A model generated the notes under the pieces. That model did no database searches. It was not told the origin of the DNA and saw only the letters and a list, made by a program, of their open reading frames with translations. The translations under genes and the position numbers were made by a program. A stretch of 64,000 nt of DNA from Nitrospira sp. (GTDB lineage: Bacteria; Nitrospirota; Nitrospiria; Nitrospirales; Nitrospiraceae): positions 156,001 to 220,000 of the forward strand of contig JANDJI010000001.1 in NCBI GenBank assembly GCA_024331125.1. Reading direction: 5' to 3'. Numbering within the stretch: the stretch's first letter is position 1; each line of letters opens with the position of its first letter. Positions 47,822-56,537 of this stretch are shown in pieces.

Positions 47822-49512
47822 GGCTCCCGCCCCTCGTGCCACAATCGCACCCCGGCGCCGGCCGGATGCGGCAAACAGACGACAAAACGGGTTCCCTCGT
47901 TTTCTCGGCTTTCCACCCTGATCCATCCCCCGTGCAAATCGACGATGCGATGCACGGCCGCCAGTCCCAATCCCGACCCATGGCTCTTGGTCGTAAAGAA
48001 CGGCAAAAAGATTTTATCCAGGTTCTTTTTCGGAATCCCTCCTCCTGAGTCTTGAAACGAGATTTCCACGACGTCCGCCCTTCGACCGCCGATGTCCACT
48101 TTCCGGCGCCCGGTGGCGATCGCGAGTCGTCCGCCGTGCGGCATGGCGTCGAACGCGTTGACGGCGAGGTTCCAGAACACCTGTTTCATTTGATCTTGAT
48201 CGATTTGCGCCGTCAGGGTTTCGTCGCTGAAGGAGGTCTCGATGCTGACGTTCGTTCTCCCACGCGCCTCATGTTGGACCAGGTCGACCGTCTCGGCAAG
48301 GACTTTGTTCAAATCCGCCTCTTTCAAATTCAGCGCCGGCGGTCTCGCATATTGGAGAAATTCCGTGATGATGGCATCCAATCTGGTGGCCTCGCGAATG
48401 GCGATGTCCATCAAACGCCGGCCGGTTGCGTCGGCGGGCGCGTCGTTTCGCAGCATTTGCATGGCGCCGGCGAGCGCGCCGAGGGGATTCCTGATCTCAT
48501 GCGCCATGCCCGCCGACATCTCGCCGAGGGTCGCCAGCCACTCTTTCCGCTTCATTTCATCTTCCAAGTCGCGAACTTGCGTCAGGTCCTTGAAGACGCC
48601 GACCAAACCCGTTTGTTCTCCTTGTTCATGGAGCGGCGCGAGCGTCATCCCCAGAACCAGCCGATTGCCGTCCGCCCGTTTACATTCCACTTCCAATCGT
48701 CGATGGGCGTCGAGCACGGGGGAATCATGATCCTTCTCATGATCCTTCTGTTGAGGAGGGCGCCAATTGAACACGTCGGTCCAGGGTTTCCCATACACTT
48801 GATCAAACGTGTAGCCGGTCGCCTCTTGGGCCGCGGGATTGAACGACGTAATGCGACCGCGTTCATCGGTCGTGAACACGCCGCTGCTGATGCTTTGGAC
48901 GATGGACTCGTGGAACGCCCGCAGCCGGCTCAGCCCCCGCTCCTTCTCGCGCAGCGACCGATCGGCCTGCTGAAGTTGATCCGCCAACGCTCCGCTCAGA
49001 AACCCGACGACCAGAAACGCGAGCCCGTGAACGCCGAAGGCCTGGAGAGATTCGGCCGCGCTCAGACGAGCCTGCGGCAACCAGCCCCAGGATTCGGTAA
49101 GTCCATAGAGCTGAACGTTCGTCAGTATGCCGAAGAGGATGATGCAGAGACCGGCGGTGAACAGCCCGGCGTGCCGCCGCGGAACGAGGCTGGCCACCGC
49201 CACACTGATGACGTACAGCACCGCAAAGGGGCTTTCGACTCCTCCCGTTCTCGCGATCAAGATCGTTTCCAGCAGCAGATCGACGGCGATTTGAACCCAC
49301 GCCAACCGGGCCATCGCTTCGGGGCTCGCGAGCTTTCGCATCGCGACCACGTAGACGATGGTCGCCGCGTAGGTAAAGACAATCAGCGCGTAAAAGGTCT
49401 GAGCCTGCTCTCCCCTCGTGACATGAAAGGTCAGAGAGAGTCCCAACAGGAGGGTCACCAACACCAGGCGCAGCCCCATCAGCCAGTAAATTCTCGTCCT
49501 GATGTCCCTCAT
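47806..49512 (-). CDS. PAS-containing membrane sensor histidine kinase, PilS type
   Basis: The 568-residue kinase has about six predicted membrane segments in the first 175 residues. A PAS domain follows (about 200-310: SISSGVFTTDERGRITSFNP). The HisKA domain with phospho-His338 is in GMAHEIRNPLGALAGAM. The ATPase domain has NLAVNAFDAM (N box), DSGGGIP (G1), FFTTKSHGSGLGL (F/G2). It precedes and overlaps the sigma54 response regulator. The N-terminal six-helix layout matches PilS, which senses PilA in the membrane, but no pilA is visible. The start lacks a strong ribosome site. Confidence 0.9.
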   Translation of the reverse strand: MRDIRTRIYWLMGLRLVLVTLLLGLSLTFHVTRGEQAQTFYALIVFTYAATIVYVVAMRKLASPEAMARLAWVQIAVDLLLETILIARTGGVESPFAVLYVISVAVASLVPRRHAGLFTAGLCIILFGILTNVQLYGLTESWGWLPQARLSAAESLQAFGVHGLAFLVVGFLSGALADQLQQADRSLREKERGLSRLRAFHESIVQSISSGVFTTDERGRITSFNPAAQEATGYTFDQVYGKPWTDVFNWRPPQQKDHEKDHDSPVLDAHRRLEVECKRADGNRLVLGMTLAPLHEQGEQTGLVGVFKDLTQVRDLEDEMKRKEWLATLGEMSAGMAHEIRNPLGALAGAMQMLRNDAPADATGRRLMDIAIREATRLDAIITEFLQYARPPALNLKEADLNKVLAETVDLVQHEARGRTNVSIETSFSDETLTAQIDQDQMKQVFWNLAVNAFDAMPHGGRLAIATGRRKVDIGGRRADVVEISFQDSGGGIPKKNLDKIFLPFFTTKSHGSGLGLAAVHRIVDLHGGWIRVESRENEGTRFVVCLPHPAGAGVRLWHEGREPWKRS

Positions 49513-49536
49513 GGCGCGACCGGCCCGCGAGAGCCT

Positions 49537-49557
49537 GCCCGGCCTTCCTCGCCGGGC
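49537..49557 (-). promoter_or_regulatory. Hairpin just upstream of the PilS-type gene
   Basis: GCCCGGC and GCCGGGC form a 7-bp stem with a 7-base loop (GAGGAAG on the RNA strand). The loop contains the purine-rich sequence nearest to the start codon and so could hold a masked ribosome site, 30 bases from the ATG; that distance makes it speculative. Confidence 0.5.
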
Positions 49558-49626
49558 AACCCGTATTCTTCATTAAAACCACAGGCGCAGGAGCTTTTGG
49601 GGAAACGGAGAAGGTATCGAGCTGGA

Positions 49627-49654
49627 GACTCGTTGGCCGAAACTTTCACGAGTC
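49627..49654 (-). promoter_or_regulatory. Inverted repeat in the pilC-pilS gap
   Basis: GACTCGT and ACGAGTC pair over 7 bp with a 14-base loop. It directly adjoins a longer inverted repeat at 49659-49710. Confidence 0.45.
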
Positions 49655-49658
49655 TTGA

Positions 49659-49710
49659 CAAGGACGGACAATCTCCTGCGTGAAGCATCGAGTCGAGCAG
49701 TCCGTCCTTG
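49659..49710 (-). terminator. Long inverted repeat after pilC
   Basis: CAAGGACGGAC and GTCCGTCCTTG are an exact 11-bp inverted repeat enclosing 30 bases. It lies 30 bases past the pilC stop codon. There is no U-tract, so it may be a processing or Rho-related structure rather than an intrinsic terminator. Confidence 0.6.
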
Positions 49711-49740
49711 CGCCCGGCCCATTTGTTCCGGCTCCCTTCC

Positions 49741-50955
49741 CTATCCGATGGCGGACGCCATCGTAAAGATGGGCAAATACATGGCGACCACGATGAACCC
49801 CACCGTGACTCCTAGAAACACCATCATCATCGGCTCCAACAGCGCCGTCAGGTTGGCCACGGCTTCGTCCACTTCGTCCTCGTAAAAATCGGCGATTTTC
49901 CCCAGCATGTTATCCAGGGCCCCCGTCGATTCGCCGACCGCGATCATGTGCGTCACCATTTTGGGAAACGTTCCGCTCTTGGCAAGCGGATCGGCGATCG
50001 TTTTCCCGCCGCTGATGCTGACTTTTGCCTCAAAAAGCGCGCCTTCGACGACCTTGTTCCCCGCCGTCTTCGCACAAATCGTGAGCGCCTCCAGCAAGGG
50101 CACCCCGCTGGACAGCAACGTTCCCAGAGTTCGCGTGAACTTGGCCACGGACGCCTTAAGGATGAGGCTGCCGAAGATCGGCAATTTCAGCAACGACTTA
50201 TCGATCACCAATCGCCCCTGGGCGGTCCCGTAGTATTTTTTGACCGCGACGACGACGCCGATGATCGCGGCCACGATCACGTACCAACTGGCCTGCACGA
50301 AATTGCTCATGTCGATCACGAGCTGCGTCGGCCCTGGCAGCGCCATGGTCCCGCCGGACATTTCCTTGAACATTTTCTCAAAAACGGGAATCACCCAAAT
50401 CATGAGGACGGTGATGACGATGGCGGCGATGCCGATGATCGCCGACGGATAGACCATCGCGCTCTTGATTTGTCCTTTCAATTTCATGGCCTTTTCAATG
50501 TGCTTGGACAGGCGGCTCATGATCGTGTCCAACAATCCGCCGACCTCGCCGGCATGCACCATGTTCACGTACAAATCGTCGAAAATCTTGGGGTGCTTGC
50601 GGAGCGAATCCGAGAAAGTGGACCCCGATTCGACGTCGTTTTTGATTTCACCGACGGCCTTTTTCAGCACGACGTTCTCCGACTGGGTCGCCAGGATGTC
50701 CAAGCACTGAACCAAGGGAAGACCGGCGTTGATCATCGTGCCGAACTGACGCGTGAAGACGACCAGGTCCTTCTCGCTGATCCCGCCTCCGATACTGAAA
50801 GAAAACGCCGCCTTGCCCGCTTTCTCCTGAAGGCTCGTGACGACGACGCTCTGCTTGCGGAGAATTTCGACCGCTTCGTCGCGTGTCTTCGCGACAAGCT
50901 CTCCCTTCCTGACCGCTCCGGATTTCGTTCGTCCGACATATGCAAAAGTGGCCAT
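49741..50955 (-). CDS. pilC: Type IV pilus inner-membrane assembly protein PilC
   Basis: The 404-residue protein has two GspF-type domains. It opens with MATFAYVGRTKSGAVRKGEL, then LVVFTRQFGTMINAGLPLVQ (domain 1), three membrane segments, and FTRTLGTLLSSGVPLLEALT (domain 2). It ends with a transmembrane segment MMMVFLGVTVGFIVVAMYLP. PilC/PulF proteins are platform proteins for pilus or type II secretion. A PilS/PilR-type pair lies downstream, favouring pili. The longer in-frame ORF upstream is not needed: the family starts at 50955. Confidence 0.95.
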   Translation of the reverse strand: MATFAYVGRTKSGAVRKGELVAKTRDEAVEILRKQSVVVTSLQEKAGKAAFSFSIGGGISEKDLVVFTRQFGTMINAGLPLVQCLDILATQSENVVLKKAVGEIKNDVESGSTFSDSLRKHPKIFDDLYVNMVHAGEVGGLLDTIMSRLSKHIEKAMKLKGQIKSAMVYPSAIIGIAAIVITVLMIWVIPVFEKMFKEMSGGTMALPGPTQLVIDMSNFVQASWYVIVAAIIGVVVAVKKYYGTAQGRLVIDKSLLKLPIFGSLILKASVAKFTRTLGTLLSSGVPLLEALTICAKTAGNKVVEGALFEAKVSISGGKTIADPLAKSGTFPKMVTHMIAVGESTGALDNMLGKIADFYEDEVDEAVANLTALLEPMMMVFLGVTVGFIVVAMYLPIFTMASAIG

Positions 50956-51112
50956 GGTCTTGTTCGTCCTTCTTGCCCTATCTTGCTTACAAGGGGTTTG
51001 CGCCACGCGTGGACACAATTCGCCTGCGGAAAGTCTACTGGGAGGCCGAAAACCTGTCAAAATAATTACATTATTTTCCGGATAGGGAGCGACCGTCGGA
51101 AAACGTGATTGC

Positions 51113-51655
51113 TCATCTGGGCAAGCTGGGCAGGTTGCTGTTGCGATAGCCCCGTTGCAGGTATTGAAAGCCAGAAATCAGAGTAAAGGCGACCATGACC
51201 GCCATGAGCGGGGTGAGAATGGACAGGCTCTTGCCGAGCCACGTGAGAAGAACCGCCAAGAACAGGTACGTCAACTGGAGCGCCGTCGTTCCCTTCCCCC
51301 ACATCGTCGGCGTCACGTCGAGCTGGGTCGCCGTCAAATGGGCCACGGCCGTGCCGAGAAGAAGGATGACGTCGCGACTCACGACCAAAATCACCAACCA
51401 CGACGGGATAAGATGTAACCAGGCGAGAGAGAGAAACCCCGACGTCAGGAGCAGTTTGTCGGCGAGGGGATCCAGGAACATTCCCAGCCTGGTTTGCTGA
51501 TTCCACCTGCGGGCGATCAGACCGTCGACGGCGTCCGTGAGGCCAGCAAGCAGGAGCGCCACGAGAGCCAGCCCGTATTCGCCGTATGTCATGCAGCCGA
51601 TGTAAACGGGAATCAGCAGAATGCGGAGAATCGTCAGACTGTTGGGAATGTTCAT
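51113..51655 (-). CDS. pgsA: CDP-diacylglycerol-glycerol-3-phosphate 3-phosphatidyltransferase
   Basis: The 180-residue membrane enzyme makes phosphatidylglycerol phosphate. It has the CDP-alcohol phosphotransferase motif DAVDGLIARRWNQQTRLGMF followed by LDPLADK (D..DG..AR...G...D...D). Start MNIPNSLTILRILLIPVY and four to five hydrophobic segments are typical of PgsA. It is divergent from the small gene at 51792 and 157 bases upstream of pilC. Confidence 0.93.
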   Translation of the reverse strand: MNIPNSLTILRILLIPVYIGCMTYGEYGLALVALLLAGLTDAVDGLIARRWNQQTRLGMFLDPLADKLLLTSGFLSLAWLHLIPSWLVILVVSRDVILLLGTAVAHLTATQLDVTPTMWGKGTTALQLTYLFLAVLLTWLGKSLSILTPLMAVMVAFTLISGFQYLQRGYRNSNLPSLPR

Positions 51656-51707
51656 GGAAAATGATCGGGCGTCATCTTAGTAACCGCCATCCGGCTTGTC
51701 AACGAAG

Positions 51708-51736
51708 TTGCAGTCGGCGGGCGACGTTTCTATAAT
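51708..51736 (+). promoter_or_regulatory. Predicted promoter for the small gene at 51792
   Basis: TTGCAG and a perfect TATAAT are 17 bases apart, the best -10 box in the window. The transcription start would be near 51743, giving a leader of about 50 bases. Confidence 0.75.
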
Positions 51737-51791
51737 GAATTAACGCGTCCTTCATAATGAATGCGGACGCGGTGAGTTTTGGGGAGGAAGC

Positions 51792-52130
51792 ATGAGCACG
51801 CTGCCGTTGCTTTTCAGAAAAGAGGGGCTTGTCGAAAAACATCAGATCGAGGGGGTCGATCCCAGCGATCGTTATTTTAATCGTGCCATTCTCGTCCATC
51901 GTTCTTCCTCGGGCTATACGGCCAAAGTCACCTATGAAGCCCTCACCGTCGAAAGCGGCTCTCATTCCACCATCGCCGCGGCCGTCAAGGAAGTGGTTCA
52001 AAAGCTCCAGGAGTTCGGCTTTACGCAAATGCGGACCAGGGTCAATTTCAGAGGATCGCGCTACCTGGCCGAGAAGGAAACGTGGATCGAGTACGCCGAT
52101 CAGCCTGAGACTCCGCGCACGCGCTCCTGA
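51792..52130 (+). CDS. Small hypothetical protein
   Basis: The 112-residue protein (MSTLPLLFRKEGLVEKHQIE...) has no signal peptide, membrane segment or motif that I recognise. It has mixed helices and strands, with VKEVVQKLQEFGFTQMRTRV in the middle. A strong promoter and a GGGAGGAAGC ribosome site show that it is a real, well expressed gene. It is the only plus-strand gene in the last 20 kb and its end overlaps the end of the serine hydrolase gene by 31 bases. Confidence 0.8.
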   Translation: MSTLPLLFRKEGLVEKHQIEGVDPSDRYFNRAILVHRSSSGYTAKVTYEALTVESGSHSTIAAAVKEVVQKLQEFGFTQMRTRVNFRGSRYLAEKETWIEYADQPETPRTRS

Positions 52131-53236
52131 TACACAAGATCGTGTATCGCAGGGCGAAACGCCCTGATCTTCTCGTTTTTCCGGGTGGGATGCACCCGAT
52201 TCGACAACAGCACCACTTCCAGCTCGCCGACGGGATCGATCCAGATCGACGTCCCCGTGTATCCCAGATGTCCGAACGACTGTCGCGAGAAATGGCGCCC
52301 CGAAGAGGAAGGAACCGACGGCGTCTCCCATCCCAAGGCCCAGCTCGAGGCGGCTCCCTCGTTCGGCGGCCGAACGAATTCCCGCACGACATCCCGGTCA
52401 AGGAGCGACGGTCTCCCATGATAGGCGGACAGCCAGGCTCCTGAAACGGCGAGCACGGCCTCCGCCGTTCCAAACAGACCGGCATGGCCCGCGATGCCGC
52501 CAAGCGCCGCGGCGTTTTCATCGTGCACCTCGCCGACGAGCAAACGCTTTCTCCAATCATCCCATTCGGTGGGAGCCGTTCGCCCGATCAGTGATGCCAC
52601 GCGCCTCTTCCCTTCTTGATCGGTCGGCAGGTAGTGCAACGGCTCGGCCCCCGTCGGTTCCACGATACGCCGCCGCACGTACTCATCCAGCCGCATCGCT
52701 CCTCCTCGCTCGACCGCCATCCCCAGCAACATGAAGCCCAAATCGCTATAGAGGCTTCTGCTGCCTCTTTCATAGAGAAGGGGTTCCAGACCGATCAAGT
52801 GGAGCACCTGCGCTTCGGCTCGCGATCGTTCCTGCTCCGATGCGGGAAGGACCGCCTGCGGACTCAACCGTTCATAGAATCCTCTCCAGCCCGGGAGGCC
52901 CGAACTGTGAGTCAGCAAGTGCCGAAGCGTCGCCGATCCGACCGCCGCGCCCGCCAATTCCGGCAGCAATGACTCGATGGGATCGTCGAGCCGGCATCGC
53001 CCCTCCTGCACCAACAACGCCAGCGCGGTGACGGTCGCCAACGGTTTGGTCAGAGAGGCCAGGTCATAGATCGTCGAGGATGTCACGGCGTCGCCCGGAG
53101 GCTGGGAGGACAGACGTCCGGCCGTTATCAGCCAGGTGTCCGTCACACCGCGGCGAACGGCAAGCACCGCGCCGGGGAACAGGCCGTCCGCCACGGCCTG
53201 TTCCAACGCCGCACGGAGGGACAGGGGAACCGACAT
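52100..53236 (-). CDS. Serine hydrolase, class C beta-lactamase-like
   Basis: The 378-residue protein has the SxxK motif (YDLASLTKPLATVTAL), a YSD variant of the YxN motif (SRSLYSDLGFMLLGMAVERG) and HLGYTGTSIWID in the place of the KTG-type box. This is the beta-lactamase/transpeptidase-like family that includes esterases and peptidoglycan hydrolases; the substrate is unknown. No signal peptide is visible, so it is probably cytoplasmic. The start at 53236 (MSVPLSLRAAL) is preferred on family likeness; an ATG 17 codons upstream is possible. Neither has a strong ribosome site. Confidence 0.85.
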   Translation of the reverse strand: MSVPLSLRAALEQAVADGLFPGAVLAVRRGVTDTWLITAGRLSSQPPGDAVTSSTIYDLASLTKPLATVTALALLVQEGRCRLDDPIESLLPELAGAAVGSATLRHLLTHSSGLPGWRGFYERLSPQAVLPASEQERSRAEAQVLHLIGLEPLLYERGSRSLYSDLGFMLLGMAVERGGAMRLDEYVRRRIVEPTGAEPLHYLPTDQEGKRRVASLIGRTAPTEWDDWRKRLLVGEVHDENAAALGGIAGHAGLFGTAEAVLAVSGAWLSAYHGRPSLLDRDVVREFVRPPNEGAASSWALGWETPSVPSSSGRHFSRQSFGHLGYTGTSIWIDPVGELEVVLLSNRVHPTRKNEKIRAFRPAIHDLVYQERVRGVSG

Positions 53237-53295
53237 GATCGCATGTCCATCGGATCGTTTAATGGCCGCCCATGGAGAGGAGACCATGCGCCCGT

Positions 53296-53808
53296 TCAGC
53301 GAGCGGAGTTTGAATCCCCCTGGAGCTTGACGTCGGAGATCATCTCGTGATCGTGATAGGCCTCGCTCGCCTCGATATCCAGCATCCGCTCGAACGTGTG
53401 GAGCGTGGCGCGCATCCGCTCCACCATCAACAACCGCTGCTTCTGCAAGAGAGCCAGCTCCCGCTGCGTATCGGCCAACTCGACGCGCGCCTGCCGGAAC
53501 AGCTCTTCGGCTTTCATCTCCGCCTCTTTCACGATCAACTCGGCGTCGCGCTGGGCGTTTCTCTTGACGTCGTCGGCCAGCGACTGCGCCGACATCAACG
53601 TGTTCGACAACGTCGCTTCCGCCCGTTTCAACTCCGTCACCTGCTGCTCCATCAACGCAAGGCGTTCGCGCAACCCCGCGTTGTCCCGATTCAACGATTC
53701 GACGGTGCGCGCCACCTCCTCCAGAAACCGATTGACCTCTTCCTGATCGTACCCCCGGAACTTCACGCGAAAGGCCATCTGCTGAATATCGAGCGGTGTG
53801 ATGTTCAT
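53296..53808 (-). CDS. divIVA: DivIVA domain protein
   Basis: The 170-residue protein starts MNITPLDIQQMAFRVKFRGY followed by DQEEVNRFLEEVARTVESL, the DivIVA N-terminal motif with its membrane-binding crossover. The rest is coiled coil (ELKRAEATLSNTLMSAQSLA and onward). DivIVA proteins sense curved membrane and organise division or growth; they are best known from Gram-positives, but shorter homologues lie at the end of division clusters elsewhere. A GGGGGATG site precedes the ATG at 53808. It is 17 bases after yggT. Confidence 0.9.
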   Translation of the reverse strand: MNITPLDIQQMAFRVKFRGYDQEEVNRFLEEVARTVESLNRDNAGLRERLALMEQQVTELKRAEATLSNTLMSAQSLADDVKRNAQRDAELIVKEAEMKAEELFRQARVELADTQRELALLQKQRLLMVERMRATLHTFERMLDIEASEAYHDHEMISDVKLQGDSNSAR

Positions 53809-53825
53809 GGCATCCCCCTGTTGAA

Positions 53826-54128
53826 TCAATTCATTCGTAACGCCAAATCCTTCAGCGACTGCACCACCGCGTATTGCAAAAACGTAATGGCCAGAATGGC
53901 GACCAAGGGAGAGATGTCCACTCCCACCCCTATTCTCCAGCCGATCCGACGGCGAATCGGCGACAGCACCGGCTCCGTCGCCCGATCGAGGAACTGAACG
54001 ATCGGATTCCACGGGTCGGGATTCACCCAGGAGATAAGCGCCCGCGCGATGATGATCCACATGTACAGCCACAGGGCGTAATCGAGCACCGTGGCGATTC
54101 CCAACAGCACATTTCCCACGACGAACAT
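53826..54128 (-). CDS. yggT: YggT family membrane protein
   Basis: The 100-residue protein has two hydrophobic segments (FVVGNVLLGIATVLDYALWL and PLVAILAITFLQYAVVQSL). Between them is the YggT motif ISWVNPDPWNPIVQFLDRAT with EPVLSPIRRRI. Its role is unclear; osmotic or division functions have been suggested for relatives. The ATG at 54128 overlaps the proC stop by one base (TGATG). Confidence 0.9.
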   Translation of the reverse strand: MFVVGNVLLGIATVLDYALWLYMWIIIARALISWVNPDPWNPIVQFLDRATEPVLSPIRRRIGWRIGVGVDISPLVAILAITFLQYAVVQSLKDLALRMN

Positions 54129-54946
54129 CAGCCTCCCAGCTCCTGCGACCGCTTCGCGGCGGCTTCGACGGCATCGGTCAACGCCGCCCGCACCCCGGCC
54201 CGTTCCAGGCAATGCAGCCCGGCAATCGTGGTGCCTCCCGGCGATGCGACTCGGTCCTTCAAAGACGCGGGATGTTCCTTCGTTTCCAAGGCCATACGGG
54301 CCGCGCCCAGCACCGTCTGCGCAGCCAGCAGGCCGGCCGTGTCCCTGGGCAGCCCCATCTTCACACCCCCGTCCGTCAACGCTTCGATGACAAGAAACAC
54401 GTAGCCGGGACCGCTGCCGCTCAGACCGGTGACGGCATCCATTAATCGCTCTTCAACCGAGACGACTCTCCCGACCGCCTCGAACAGCCGTCTCGCGAGA
54501 TCCACGTCCCGTTCTTGCACGCCGGGTCCGAACGCCAGCGCCGTCATCCCTTCCCTCACCAACGCCGGCGTGTTCGGCATGGCCCGAATCACACGGGTTC
54601 GCGGCCCGCAGAAGTCTAGAATCCGGCCGATGGACAGGCCGGCCACCACGGAGATCACCAGCGAATCGGCGAGCGCGCCCGCGAGATCCCGTAGGACGTC
54701 CGCCGCCACTTGGGGTTTGACCGCCAACACGACCAGATCGCTCCACGCAACCGGCTCCCGATTGGATTCATGAACCTGAATTCCGAATTGCCGTTTGAGG
54801 CGCTCGCGCCGATCCGCGTCGGGATCGGCCGCTCGAATGCGATCCGTCCCGCACAGGCCGGCGGACACCAGTCCGCCGATCAACGCCTCGGCCATCCGCC
54901 CTCCGCCGACAAACGCCACGTTGCGGTCGCTCATCAGGCTAGACAT
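54128..54946 (-). CDS. proC: Pyrroline-5-carboxylate reductase
   Basis: The 272-residue enzyme makes proline from pyrroline-5-carboxylate with NAD(P)H. It has the Rossmann VAFVGGGRMAEALIGGLVSAG, LAVKPQVAADVL, RVIRAMPNTPALVREGMTAL and the C-terminal signature DAVTGLSGSGPGYVFLVIEALTDGGVKMGL (in two parts). The ATG at 54946 is chosen because TTTTGGAG lies 6 bases upstream; this overlaps the yggS end by 8 bases. It lies between yggS and yggT, a common order. Confidence 0.95.
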   Translation of the reverse strand: MSSLMSDRNVAFVGGGRMAEALIGGLVSAGLCGTDRIRAADPDADRRERLKRQFGIQVHESNREPVAWSDLVVLAVKPQVAADVLRDLAGALADSLVISVVAGLSIGRILDFCGPRTRVIRAMPNTPALVREGMTALAFGPGVQERDVDLARRLFEAVGRVVSVEERLMDAVTGLSGSGPGYVFLVIEALTDGGVKMGLPRDTAGLLAAQTVLGAARMALETKEHPASLKDRVASPGGTTIAGLHCLERAGVRAALTDAVEAAAKRSQELGG

Positions 54947-55649
54947 GACGAGCTCCAAAAATAGCGGAACCGATGCGAACGAGCGTCGCGCCTTCCTCGA
55001 TGGCGACGTAGTAATCGTTCGACATCCCCATGGACAGTTCCTCCATTGCGACGCCGGGAATCTTTAGGGCCGCGACGGCCTCTCCCATCGCACGGAGCTT
55101 TCGAAAATAGACCCTCGCCCCTTCCGCTTCCTGAGTCGGAGGAGGAATGGTCATCAACCCCTTGATACGGACGTGCGACAGTCCCGCAATGGCCGGAATC
55201 GCCGGTTCAAGGCCGTCGGGATGGAAACCGGCCTTGGACGATTCCCCGCCGACGTTGACCTCCAACAGCACGTCCTGCACACGACCGGACTCCGCGGCGC
55301 GCCGATCGATTTCTTGCGCCAACTCCAGACTATCGACGGAGTGAATCAAATCGAACAATCCGATAATCGATCGAACCTTCCGCCGCTGAAGCTGTCCGAT
55401 AAAGTGCCACCGAACCGGTTCTCCGGCAAGCGCCGCAATTTTGGGGACCGCCTCCTGCACTCGGTTTTCTCCCAACATCGACAATCCCGCCCCGATTCCC
55501 TCGCGAATGCGATCGACCGTCACGGTCTTGGTGGCGGCCACGAGTTTGACGTCGCCGGGAGACCGTCCCGCCCGCTCCGCCGCCGTCCGGATCGCCGACA
55601 AAATCGAATGGACCCGCTGAGCGATCGTCTCGGAACCGGGAGACTCCAT
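54939..55649 (-). CDS. yggS: PLP homeostasis protein, YggS family
   Basis: The 236-residue protein is an alanine-racemase-like PLP-binding barrel without known catalytic activity, linked to PLP and amino acid homeostasis. It shows VKLVAATKTVTVDRIREGI (PLP-binding Lys), LGENRVQEAVPKIAAL, VRWHFIGQLQRRKVR and LSMGMSNDYYVAIEEGATLVRIG. It sits 16 bases downstream of pgeF, a neighbourhood common in division clusters. Confidence 0.94.
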   Translation of the reverse strand: MESPGSETIAQRVHSILSAIRTAAERAGRSPGDVKLVAATKTVTVDRIREGIGAGLSMLGENRVQEAVPKIAALAGEPVRWHFIGQLQRRKVRSIIGLFDLIHSVDSLELAQEIDRRAAESGRVQDVLLEVNVGGESSKAGFHPDGLEPAIPAIAGLSHVRIKGLMTIPPPTQEAEGARVYFRKLRAMGEAVAALKIPGVAMEELSMGMSNDYYVAIEEGATLVRIGSAIFGARHV

Positions 55650-55665
55650 CGTAGAAAACGCGCCT

Positions 55666-56496
55666 TCAAAAACGGCGGCCGCTCGTCGCCGCGCGCCTCG
55701 CGTATTGTAACGGAAGCGCGCGACGATTGGCAGACGCTCTTTTGCTTCCTTGTCGCGGAACGAGACCGATGGCGCTCACCATGGTTCCGACGACCTTCCC
55801 GTCGCGCCGATAGGAGAAAAACAAATCCTCGTGACAGATCGTGCACAGGTTGACGGAGGAGACGGCGTCCGGTCGCACGCCGACGGCCAGCGCCTGTTGT
55901 CTGACGAGCGACTTGAGATCCAGATAGCCCTTCTTTCCCCCTCGACGGAAACGCACGACCTGTTCGGGTCGAGAACAGGCTCGGCAGACTCCTTCCAACA
56001 CCGGCTCGTCAACCTCGTAACAACAGCCTCCCGCGGACGGTCCGATGCCGATCCGCAGGTGTTCGGGTTCGGTCCCGAAACGCGCCGTCATGGCGCCCAC
56101 CGTTCTCTCCACGATACCGGCGACCGCGCCGCGCCATCCTGCATGCACGGCCGCCACGACGTTCCGACGGGTGTCGTGCATCAAGACCGGCACGCAATCC
56201 GCCGTCCGCACCGCCACCATGATCCCGGGTTGATCCGTGATCAACGCGTCCCATCCGGCCGGAAACCGGTCATCCGCCGTCACGGGCCGATCCACCACCA
56301 ACGCATCGGTCCCATGGACTTGCTTGACGGACAAGAGCCATGCAGAACGGATGCCCGCCTCGGATTGCGGCACAAAGACGGGAGCGCCGACTTCCACATG
56401 GAGCCCCGCCGAAGATCGGCGCGTTCCGAAAAAGTGCCGTACTTCGCTCACAGCCGGCGCAAAGGCCGGAACCGTAATGATATCGGTGTCGCCCAT
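55666..56496 (-). CDS. pgeF: Laccase-domain protein, PgeF/YfiH family
   Basis: The 276-residue protein has the Cu-oxidase_4 fold residues: SVKQVHGTDALVV (His), VAVRTADCVPVLMHD (Cys) and VVAAVHAGWRGAVAGIV (His), which together form the Zn/Cu site. Members in E. coli act in peptidoglycan editing and related ones are purine nucleoside-active. A short Arg/Ala-rich tail follows the domain. It follows ftsZ by 41 bases, the usual place. Confidence 0.92.
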   Translation of the reverse strand: MGDTDIITVPAFAPAVSEVRHFFGTRRSSAGLHVEVGAPVFVPQSEAGIRSAWLLSVKQVHGTDALVVDRPVTADDRFPAGWDALITDQPGIMVAVRTADCVPVLMHDTRRNVVAAVHAGWRGAVAGIVERTVGAMTARFGTEPEHLRIGIGPSAGGCCYEVDEPVLEGVCRACSRPEQVVRFRRGGKKGYLDLKSLVRQQALAVGVRPDAVSSVNLCTICHEDLFFSYRRDGKVVGTMVSAIGLVPRQGSKRASANRRALPLQYARRAATSGRRF

Positions 56497-56537
56497 GTCT
56501 CACTCTCGACGGCGAAACGTCGTCAGATCATCGCCGT

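Noticed and set aside
48052..49683. A 543-codon plus-strand ORF opposite the PilS-type kinase
   Set aside because: It is the complement of a motif-complete histidine kinase and shows low-complexity Arg/His/Gln composition.
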